Of a stretch of 6,606 nt of DNA, positions 1 through 5,131 are shown piece by piece. Within the stretch, counting starts at the first letter, position 1. Each line of letters begins with the position of its first letter. The notes under the pieces are model-generated. The model had not been told where the DNA came from. It did not search any database and saw only the letters and a list, made by a program, of their open reading frames with translations. A program made the position numbers and the translations under genes. The DNA lies in NCBI GenBank assembly GCA_903893675.1, contig CAITNA010000135.1, positions 1 through 6,606 of the forward strand, written 5' to 3'. The DNA comes from an uncultured Micrococcales bacterium (GTDB taxonomy: Bacteria > Actinomycetota > Actinomycetes > Actinomycetales > Microbacteriaceae).

Positions 1-388
1 CGATCTCGATGACCAGAGTCACCATCAAGCGCTGGATGAGCGGAAAGCGACGCATGCGCACGCCGATGAAGTATGCCAACGGGTAGCTAATCAGCAGGGC
101 CAAGACAGTTGCAACGAACGCATAAAGGAACGAGCGCAGAATCTGCGGCATGTAGCTGGTGACCACGTCTGCGTAGTTCTGAATGTTGAAGGCATAGACG
201 TAGGCGCCGATTGCGCCGCTCGAGTCTGGAGCCTCGAGCGAGGTCATGATCAGCGAAATCAGCGGAGTCAGGAAGAACAGACCGAGGTAGACAAGACCAG
301 GCAGCAATAGCGCCAGAACGAATCTGCTGCTCTTGCGTGAACCTGAGTTGTTTGCCGCTGGGGCCGAACCGAAGGCCGCGAACGCCAT
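1..388 (-). CDS. potB: Polyamine ABC transporter permease, PotB-like (partial, C-terminal part beyond left edge)
   Basis: This is an inner-membrane channel subunit of a spermidine/putrescine-type ABC importer. Only the first 129 residues are present; family members usually have about 280-310, so the EAA loop that contacts the ATPase is off the window. Reading the minus strand, the protein begins MAFAAFGSAPAANN with a Ser/Arg/Lys-rich cytoplasmic stretch. A first membrane segment follows at about residues 23-48 (LALLLPGLVYLGLFFLTPL), the typical start of this permease family. Next comes an external segment containing NIQNYADVV, resembling the 'NY' motif before the core domain. A second membrane segment lies at about 84-108 (FVATVLALLISYPLAYFIG). 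The ATG shares one base with the TAA stop of the ATPase gene (TAATG at 390-386), which suggests translational coupling. A purine-rich GAGAAG lies just upstream. Call by sequence resemblance and operon position; the exact substrate is inferred. Confidence 0.88.
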   Translation of the reverse strand, partial: MAFAAFGSAPAANNSGSRKSSRFVLALLLPGLVYLGLFFLTPLISLIMTSLEAPDSSGAIGAYVYAFNIQNYADVVTSYMPQILRSFLYAFVATVLALLISYPLAYFIGVRMRRFPLIQRLMVTLVIEI

Positions 389-1509
389 TACTTCTCGCCG
401 TTCGCAGGGAGGTCGGCTAGACCGAACGCGTGCTCAACCTTCCAAGAAACCCAGACCTTCGCACCAAGCTCGGTGACCGGCGACTTGCCCACGTTCTGTG
501 CGAACACGGTGACCTCGCCGAGGTTTGGAATGTCAATCAGGTATTGGTTGCTAACGCCGGTGAAGCGGATGTCGATGATTTCACCTGGGCCAACGATGTT
601 CAGGTCGCTCGATGCGGCTGGCTGCCCATCCTCGTGGAAGGTAGCTTTTTCTGGGCGAACACCGATGGCGATCTTGCCGTCGTGCTTTTCGGCGCGAGCC
701 TTTGGAACGGTCAGCTTGTGACCCGAAACGTTGATGCTCACCGAGTTGGCGTTCTGCTCAACGACATCGCCGATGAAGATGTTTGACTGGCCAAGGAACT
801 TGGCAACGAACGCGGTCTTCGGGCGATCGTAGAGCTTCTCAGGCGCACCCATCTGCTCGATGCGACCCTTGTTCATTACGGCGACCACGTCTGCCATGTC
901 CATGGCTTCTTCCTGGTCGTGAGTCACGTGCAAGAAGGTCAGGCCAACTTCGATCTGAATCGCCTTGAGCTCGATCTGCATCTGGCGACGCAACTTGAGG
1001 TCAAGTGCGCCCAGTGGCTCGTCTAGCAACAACAAGGATGGACGGTTAACCAGTGCGCGGGCCAACGCGACGCGCTGCTGCTGACCACCCGAAAGCTGCT
1101 GTGGGCGACGCGATGCGAGGTGCTCGAGCTCAACGAGGTCGAGCGCTTCGCCAGCAAGCTTCAGTGGGTCTGCAACCTTGCGCTGGCGCAAACCAAACGC
1201 AACGTTCTCGAGCACGGTCATGTGCGGGAACAACGCGTATGACTGGAACACGGTGTTGATGTGGCGGTCGTGTGACTTCACTTCTGTGATGTCTTTTCCG
1301 CCGAGGCGGATCTGGCCACGGGTTGGGTGGTCGAGACCTGCGATCATGCGCAGCGTTGTGGTCTTGCCGCAACCCGAAGGGCCGAGCAGTGCGAAGAACT
1401 GCCCTGCTGGAATCTTTAGGTCGAGTTCCTCAACTGCGGTGAAGCCTGGATATTCTTTTCTGATTCCGACCAGTTCGAGGTCGGCGCCGCGCGCGTCCTG
1501 TAGCGCCAC
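388..1509 (-). CDS. potA: Polyamine ABC transporter ATP-binding protein, PotA-like
   Basis: This cytoplasmic ATPase powers the importer and pairs with the PotB/PotC permeases. All nucleotide-binding motifs are intact: Walker A GPSGCGKTT at residues 43-51, Q-loop Gln89 in VFQSYALFPH, ABC signature LSGGQQQR at 139-146, Walker B LLLLDEP at 159-165, D-loop GALD at 167-170, and switch His197 in HVTHDQEEAM. After about residue 240 (FLGQSNIFIG) comes a C-terminal regulatory region with a TOBE-type half (IGVRPEKATF near 282-291). This layout is typical of the PotA/MalK/CysA/FbpC group. The length of 373 residues is normal. The start is GTG, sharing its first G with the TAG stop of the binding-protein gene (TAGTG at 1511-1507); no separate ribosome binding site is evident, so coupled translation is likely. 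The ATPase alone could serve another substrate. The polyamine call rests on its neighbours and on the PotA-like sequence. Confidence 0.93.
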   Translation of the reverse strand: MALQDARGADLELVGIRKEYPGFTAVEELDLKIPAGQFFALLGPSGCGKTTTLRMIAGLDHPTRGQIRLGGKDITEVKSHDRHINTVFQSYALFPHMTVLENVAFGLRQRKVADPLKLAGEALDLVELEHLASRRPQQLSGGQQQRVALARALVNRPSLLLLDEPLGALDLKLRRQMQIELKAIQIEVGLTFLHVTHDQEEAMDMADVVAVMNKGRIEQMGAPEKLYDRPKTAFVAKFLGQSNIFIGDVVEQNANSVSINVSGHKLTVPKARAEKHDGKIAIGVRPEKATFHEDGQPAASSDLNIVGPGEIIDIRFTGVSNQYLIDIPNLGEVTVFAQNVGKSPVTELGAKVWVSWKVEHAFGLADLPANGEK

Positions 1510-2756
1510 TACGCGACACCGTTTGAAGCGTCAGACCAGAGCTTCGAGAACGAGTTGTCCTCTTGTGGGGTCAGCGAACGGAACACGTGGTACTTAGTTG
1601 AGTAGTCAGAGTCGCTTGGGAAGATCAGCGGGTTGTTTCCGATGGTTGGGTTCTTTGCAACCGCGATTTCCTTGGCACCGTTGACCGGGGTCACGTAGTT
1701 CACGCCAGCAATGGCGAGCTCTGCGGCTACCTCAGGCTGGAAGTAATAGTCGATGAGCTTGAAGGCGTTGCCCGAGTGGGTTGCACCCATAGGAACCAGG
1801 AAGTTGTCGCAGGCGAAGGTCGAGCCCGACTCGAGCAAGACGATGCCGAGGTTCTCGTTGCCCATCTCGAGGTTTGCGCCAATGACGTCGCCAGCCCAGA
1901 CGATTCCTGCAACTGCGTCGCCGCTCTTGTAGTCATCGACGTAGCTGTTGCCCTTGATGCCACGGATCTGGCCGCTGGCTACATACTTCTTGAACTCATC
2001 CAAGGTGTTTTCGAAGTCGGTCTGAGTGAACGAAGTGATGTCGATGCCCTTTGCAAGCATCATGATGCCGATGGTGTCGCGCATCTCAGACAGAACCTCA
2101 ACCTTGCCCTTGAGCAGTGGGTTGTCGAGGATGTCCTTGTAGAGATCAGTAGGTGCATCCTTGCCGGTGATCTGCTTGTAGAGCTTCTTGTTGTAACCGA
2201 CGGCTGCAACGATGCCCTTCCAAGTGATCGAGTACTTGCGACCTGGGTCGAAGCTGGCGAATGTGGTCTTGAATGCTTCGTTGAAGTTTGCGCTTACGGT
2301 AGGCATCGCCGCGTAGTCCATCGGCTGAACGTAACCGTTCTGAATTAGACGGCCGGCCATCCAGTCGGTAAGGCAGAAGGTGTCTGCGCCGGTGTCGGTG
2401 CCCGACTGCAACTGGTTCTTGATCAGTGCGAAGTATGAGTTGTTGTCATCGACCTTGATGTTGTAAGTCAGCTTGATGCCGCTTTGTGCTTCGAAGCCCT
2501 TGATGGTTGGTGACTGCGGGCTGTCGTTTCCATCCATGTAGTAAGGCCAGTTGTCCCAGATGACAACCTTCTCGGTTGCCGAGAGGTCTTTCGCAGGAGT
2601 CAGTGCCTTCTTTGCGCCACCAGGAGCACAGGCCGCGAGCGCGAGAGCTGCAGCTGTCGCACCAGCACCTGCCAAAGCGGTGCGTCGGGTCACTGGCGAT
2701 TTAGCGGCTGCCAGCAACTGTTGGAACATCGGGTCGCGGTGGATTGAGTCGTTCAC
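1509..2756 (-). CDS. potD: Polyamine ABC transporter substrate-binding lipoprotein, PotD-like, with Tat-type signal
   Basis: This extracytoplasmic receptor captures the substrate and delivers it to the permease. The N-terminus has Arg-Arg at residues 24-25 (PVTRRTALAG), a hydrophobic Ala-rich stretch, and a lipobox LAAC with acceptor Cys43. This suggests export as a folded protein by the Tat route followed by lipid anchoring. The mature part resembles PotD: VVIWDNWPYY (64-73) matches the first beta strand and ligand-binding aromatics, GIVWAGD (284-290) matches the GMIW region, and the CDNFLVP stretch (316-322) and YVTPVNGAKE (354-363) match the C-terminal hinge region. The acidic pair that grips the amine in PotD appears here as Glu224 and Asp227 in SEMRD. 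The length of 415 is slightly long for PotD because of the N-terminal extension. The start is GTG with AGGAG five bases upstream; Met10 is a less likely alternative. It is the first gene of the operon. Putrescine versus spermidine cannot be decided. Confidence 0.88.
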   Translation of the reverse strand: MNDSIHRDPMFQQLLAAAKSPVTRRTALAGAGATAAALALAACAPGGAKKALTPAKDLSATEKVVIWDNWPYYMDGNDSPQSPTIKGFEAQSGIKLTYNIKVDDNNSYFALIKNQLQSGTDTGADTFCLTDWMAGRLIQNGYVQPMDYAAMPTVSANFNEAFKTTFASFDPGRKYSITWKGIVAAVGYNKKLYKQITGKDAPTDLYKDILDNPLLKGKVEVLSEMRDTIGIMMLAKGIDITSFTQTDFENTLDEFKKYVASGQIRGIKGNSYVDDYKSGDAVAGIVWAGDVIGANLEMGNENLGIVLLESGSTFACDNFLVPMGATHSGNAFKLIDYYFQPEVAAELAIAGVNYVTPVNGAKEIAVAKNPTIGNNPLIFPSDSDYSTKYHVFRSLTPQEDNSFSKLWSDASNGVA

Positions 2757-2761
2757 ACGGG

Positions 2762-2766
2762 CTCCT
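2762..2766 (-). promoter_or_regulatory. Ribosome binding site of the potD-like gene
   Basis: AGGAG on the minus strand lies five bases before the GTG at 2756. It supports that non-ATG start over the downstream in-frame ATG (Met10). It is the only strong Shine-Dalgarno sequence seen in the three-gene transporter operon, consistent with the two downstream genes relying on coupling. Confidence 0.7.
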
Positions 2767-2789
2767 AAGTCATAAAACCAACAGAGGTA

Positions 2790-2806
2790 GGTGCCGCCAT
2801 GGCACC
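2790..2806. repeat. Perfect inverted repeat GGTGCC-N5-GGCACC in the divergent intergenic region (possible operator)
   Basis: The two 6-bp arms (2790-2795 and 2801-2806) are exact reverse complements around the spacer gccat. The repeat starts 33 bases upstream of the transporter operon start codon and about 150 bases upstream of ald. It could be a regulator site for the transporter operon or a small hairpin in its 5' leader. There is no T-run, so it is not an intrinsic terminator. Function is inferred from position only. The rest of 2757-2957 shows a weaker inverted pair, TTGGG (2826-2830) with CCCAA (2843-2847), and no gene. Confidence 0.4.
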
Positions 2807-2889
2807 GCTAAAAATCTTGCCACACTTGGGGGCCCTCGCCTGCCCAAAATGGCGTTTCCGCCCTGTGAATTCTGGGGAGTTCCGAGAGC

Positions 2890-2916
2890 TTGGATACCTT
2901 GGCCCAGGGATAAGGT
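2890..2916 (+). promoter_or_regulatory. Weak candidate promoter for ald
   Basis: TTGGAT (2890-2895) and TAAGGT (2911-2916) resemble -35 and -10 elements. The TAnnnT pattern of the -10 suits an actinobacterial housekeeping sigma factor. The spacing is 15 bases, shorter than ideal, and the -35 match is poor. Transcription would start near 2923 and leave a leader of about 35 bases before the ald start. This is a by-eye match and could be chance. Confidence 0.25.
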
Positions 2917-2945
2917 TAAGTACGGATTGGCAATGGCGCTGATCC

Positions 2946-2951
2946 GGAAAG
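2946..2951 (+). promoter_or_regulatory. Ribosome binding site deciding the ald start
   Basis: GGAAAG precedes a tandem ATGATG (2955 and 2958). It is only three bases from the first ATG but six from the second. The second also gives the family-typical N-terminus MKVAVP and brings catalytic residues into register with well-studied alanine dehydrogenases. The start at 2958 is therefore preferred. Confidence 0.6.
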
Positions 2952-2957
2952 TGAATG

Positions 2958-4070
2958 ATGAAGGTCGCAGTACCTGCAGAAGTAAAGAACAACGAATTCC
3001 GTGTAGCCATCACCCCGGCTGGAGTTCACGAACTGGTCGCTCTAGGCCACCAGGTTTTCATCCAAAGCGGAGCCGGTCTAGGCTCGGCAATCTCAGACAG
3101 TGAATACGAGGCCGAAGGCGCCACGATTCTGGCCGATGCAGCCTCGACCTGGGCAGCCGGCGACATGGTGCTCAAGGTCAAAGAGCCAATCGAGAGTGAA
3201 TACGGCTTTCTTCGCGAGGGTTTGATCCTCTTCACTTACCTGCACCTGGCTGCAGACCGACCACTCACCGACCAGCTGCTTGCCAAGAAGGTCACCTCAA
3301 TCGCCTATGAGACCGTGCAGCTGCCTTCGCGCTCGCTGCCACTTCTCGCCCCGATGAGCGAGGTAGCGGGTCGTCTTGCGCCACTGGTTGGCGCTCAGAC
3401 CCTGATGCGTCACAACGGTGGCAACGGAATCTTGATGAGCGGCGTGCCTGGCACTCGCCCAGCGCGCGTAACCGTGATTGGTGCCGGTGTTGCCGGTGCC
3501 AACGCCGTTTCGATGGCTGTCGGCATGGGCGCTCAGGTAACCGTGCTCGACACCAACCTCTATCGCCTGCGCGAACTCGACGACTACTACGCCGGCCGCC
3601 TGCGCACCATCGTGAGCAACAAGCTCGAACTGACTCAGGCCGTGATCGAGGCCGATTTGGTTATCGGTGCCGTGCTGATTCCAGGTGCGAAGGCACCGAA
3701 ACTCGTCACCAACGACATGGTCAAGCGCATGAAGCCGGGCAGCGTTCTGGTCGACATCGCGATCGACCAGGGTGGTTGCTTCGAGGATTCACGTGCCACC
3801 ACCCACGCCGAGCCGACGTTCAAGGTGCACGAGAGCATCTTCTATTGCGTGGCCAACATGCCAGGCGCTGTGCCTCACACCAGCACTTATGCACTTACCA
3901 ACGCGACCCTGCCTTATGTTCGCGCAATTGCGAGCCAGGGCTGGCGCGCTGCCTGTGCTGCCGATGGCGCCCTCGCCCTCGGCCTGAACTCGCACGACGG
4001 CGCCCTGCTGAACCAGGGTGTCGCTGAGGCTCACGGGCTCGCAGCTCAGGCTCCGGCCTCGGTTCTCTAG
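2958..4070 (+). CDS. ald: Alanine dehydrogenase (NAD-dependent)
   Basis: This cytoplasmic enzyme catalyses L-alanine + NAD+ + H2O to pyruvate + NH4+ + NADH, reversibly, and is usually a homohexamer. The protein has 370 residues from the second ATG (371 if translation starts at 2955), a normal length. In the shorter numbering Arg15 lies in NEFRVAIT, Lys75 in VLKVKEP, His96 in YLHLAAD and Asp270 in IAIDQGG. These match the substrate-binding and catalytic residues of the Mycobacterium tuberculosis enzyme. The NAD-binding Rossmann motif GAGVAG (175-180) is followed by Asp198 at the end of the next strand (VTVLD), which fits NAD rather than NADP. YCVANMPGAVPHTSTYALTN near 296-315 is a family hallmark. 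The gene stands alone on the plus strand, divergent from the polyamine importer and convergent with the FtsK-like gene, whose tail overlaps its last 176 bases. It may recycle alanine made by a transaminase; that role is inferred. Confidence 0.96.
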   Translation: MKVAVPAEVKNNEFRVAITPAGVHELVALGHQVFIQSGAGLGSAISDSEYEAEGATILADAASTWAAGDMVLKVKEPIESEYGFLREGLILFTYLHLAADRPLTDQLLAKKVTSIAYETVQLPSRSLPLLAPMSEVAGRLAPLVGAQTLMRHNGGNGILMSGVPGTRPARVTVIGAGVAGANAVSMAVGMGAQVTVLDTNLYRLRELDDYYAGRLRTIVSNKLELTQAVIEADLVIGAVLIPGAKAPKLVTNDMVKRMKPGSVLVDIAIDQGGCFEDSRATTHAEPTFKVHESIFYCVANMPGAVPHTSTYALTNATLPYVRAIASQGWRAACAADGALALGLNSHDGALLNQGVAEAHGLAAQAPASVL

Positions 4071-5049
4071 TCGGCAGAGCGAAGTAGAACTGCTCTAGAG
4101 CAGCGTGGTGCGAAACCACGCTGGCCACGGCGAAACCCTCGAGCGGTTGCAGGCGCGACTGGCTGCGCACACCCTGACCGAGCATTGCCGCATCGACCGG
4201 GTCGGCATCGCCAACCAGGATGCGCAACCGCAGGTTGCTCAACAGCGCTCGTGGCACGCCAACCAGGTTCTGATTTGTCACGAGCAGGTGCATGCCGAAG
4301 GCGCGACCGCGCGCCGAGATAGCAGCCAGAACATCGATTGACTTCGGGATGCGCGCCAACAGGTGAGCAAGTTCATCAATGACGAGCAACCATGGCTCGA
4401 ACTGCGCGGCCGCCGACAGCTCTCGCCTCTCGAGCTCTGCAACGCAACCCGCTAGCAACTCGGCAGCCGCATCAACGTTGTGATCGGTCGCAAACTCACT
4501 CGCATGCGCCTTGAACTCGGCCAGGCCTGTTCCGCCTTTGAAGTCGAGCAAGTTCAACTCAATTCGTGAAAAGCGAATCAGTGTCGAAAGCAGTTGCCGA
4601 AGCAGAACAGTTTTGCCAGCGCCGGTTGGGCCAACCAAAATCGCGTGCGGCCCATCGCGCTCAAGGTTGCGCCGAACCAGTTCATCGTTGAAACCGAGTA
4701 TGAAATCGAGCGAGTTTTCACCCGCCACGAACTCACCATTCAAGTAGGCAGAGCGAACTGACGATTCTTCACTCAGAGACGCTCGCACCTTCTCATAAAC
4801 AAATCGATTCTCGGCGTCACTCCAGAGCAGCGCGCTCATCGGCAGCCTGCGATCATCGAGCCACACGCGCTCGCCATCCACGCGAAAAGCTGTGTGCTCA
4901 TTTGGTGCCGCGCGCTTGGTCGTGCGCCAGCGCACCACCACCGCAAGTAGCGTTGCCAAAAAGCTGGTCACCATCATCCAAGGGTTGTTGCCCTGAATCG
5001 CGAACACGATGGCATAGGCCAGTGAAGGAAGCAAGAACAGCAACTGCAT
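3895..5049 (-). CDS. Membrane-anchored FtsK/SpoIIIE-type ATPase, single motor domain; C-terminal tail antisense to ald
   Basis: This is a motor ATPase of the FtsK/HerA superfamily, whose members move DNA or, as in EccC, drive protein secretion. Two hydrophobic segments at about residues 3-19 and 24-40 form a membrane hairpin, followed by a basic turn (RWRTTKR). The motor domain shows Walker A GPTGAGKT (140-147), the FtsK-typical DFKGG (169-173), Walker B LLVIDELAHLL (221-231), GRAFGMHLLVTNQ (248-260, compare GRAxGIHLxxATQ) and NLRLRILVGDAD (272-283). The recognisable domain ends at FYFALP (321-326). The remaining 58 or so residues are Arg/Pro-rich and lie opposite ald coding sequence. The DNA-reading gamma domain of FtsK is absent, and the protein is far smaller than FtsK or EccC. 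The ATG is the first usual start after an in-frame stop upstream (5110-5108). It sits two bases past a terminator T-run and has no clear ribosome binding site. Cargo and partners are unknown; a type VII-like or DNA role cannot be chosen from this window. Confidence 0.75.
   Translation of the reverse strand: MQLLFLLPSLAYAIVFAIQGNNPWMMVTSFLATLLAVVVRWRTTKRAAPNEHTAFRVDGERVWLDDRRLPMSALLWSDAENRFVYEKVRASLSEESSVRSAYLNGEFVAGENSLDFILGFNDELVRRNLERDGPHAILVGPTGAGKTVLLRQLLSTLIRFSRIELNLLDFKGGTGLAEFKAHASEFATDHNVDAAAELLAGCVAELERRELSAAAQFEPWLLVIDELAHLLARIPKSIDVLAAISARGRAFGMHLLVTNQNLVGVPRALLSNLRLRILVGDADPVDAAMLGQGVRSQSRLQPLEGFAVASVVSHHAALEQFYFALPTREPRPEPELRAREPQRHPGSAGRRRASSGRGRGRHRQHRQRASPGSQLREHKAGSRW
4090..4123 (+). 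terminator. Palindrome and strong hairpin just past the ald stop; possible ald terminator without a T-run
   Basis: Two symmetric elements overlap here. A perfect 14-bp palindrome, CTGCTCTAGAGCAG, occupies 4090-4103. A hairpin with 9-bp arms CAGCGTGGT (4101-4109) and ACCACGCTG (4115-4123) closes on the loop GCGAA. They share bases 4101-4103, so in RNA the two folds would compete. The hairpin begins about 30 bases after the ald stop, a good place for transcript end formation. It has no following T-run, and it lies inside the coding sequence of the FtsK-like gene (about residues 309-317). A terminator role for ald is plausible but unproven; coding constraint or chance is possible. Confidence 0.4.
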
Positions 5050-5051
5050 GC

Positions 5052-5084
5052 AAAAAGCCTGCCGAGAAAAACTCTCGACAGGCT
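5052..5084 (-). terminator. Rho-independent terminator of the aldehyde dehydrogenase gene
   Basis: On the minus strand the arms are AGCCTG-T-CGAGA and TCTCG-G-CAGGCT around the loop GTTTT. They form a 12-bp stem in RNA, with one U-G wobble replacing a mismatch. The stem runs straight into a run of five T (the first belongs to the stem). It lies about 48 bases past the aldehyde dehydrogenase stop. The start codon of the FtsK-like gene follows after only two more bases, so that gene either needs read-through or has a promoter inside this short interval. Confidence 0.85.
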
Positions 5085-5097
5085 CGTTGCTGAAAAT

Positions 5098-5117
5098 CTG
5101 TGGCTAACTGCCCACAG
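5098..5117 (-). terminator. Second hairpin between the aldehyde dehydrogenase stop and the main terminator
   Basis: The arms CTGTGG and CCACAG (6 bp, perfect) enclose an 8-base loop. On the minus strand the stem is followed by ATTTTC, a short T-run. It is 14 bases after the aldehyde dehydrogenase stop and is met first by RNA polymerase, so the two hairpins may act as a tandem terminator. It is weaker than the second one and could also just be an RNA 3' structure. Confidence 0.5.
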
Positions 5118-5131
5118 GCGTCAGGCTGTGA

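Noticed and set aside
430..786. Plus-strand 118-codon frame opposite the ATPase C-terminal region
   Set aside because: It is antisense to the regulatory domain of the PotA-like protein and shows no independent coding evidence.
1776..2348. Plus-strand open frame of 190 codons opposite the binding-protein gene
   Set aside because: It has no ribosome binding site or recognisable domain, and it lies wholly antisense to a well-supported potD-like gene. Long antisense frames are expected in GC-rich coding DNA.
2757..2957. Riboswitch or CRISPR-like structure in the divergent intergenic region
   Set aside because: There are no repeated units and no recognisable riboswitch core. Only a short inverted repeat and weak promoter-like hexamers are visible.
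2765..3013. Minus-strand 82-codon frame spanning the divergent intergenic region
   Set aside because: It runs through the ald start region and the candidate regulatory repeat, has no ribosome binding site, and encodes no recognisable protein.
3895..5049. FtsK-like gene as the chromosome-segregation translocase FtsK itself or as a complete EccC
   Set aside because: FtsK has four membrane segments, a long linker and a gamma domain, and EccC has several motor domains. This protein has two segments and one motor.
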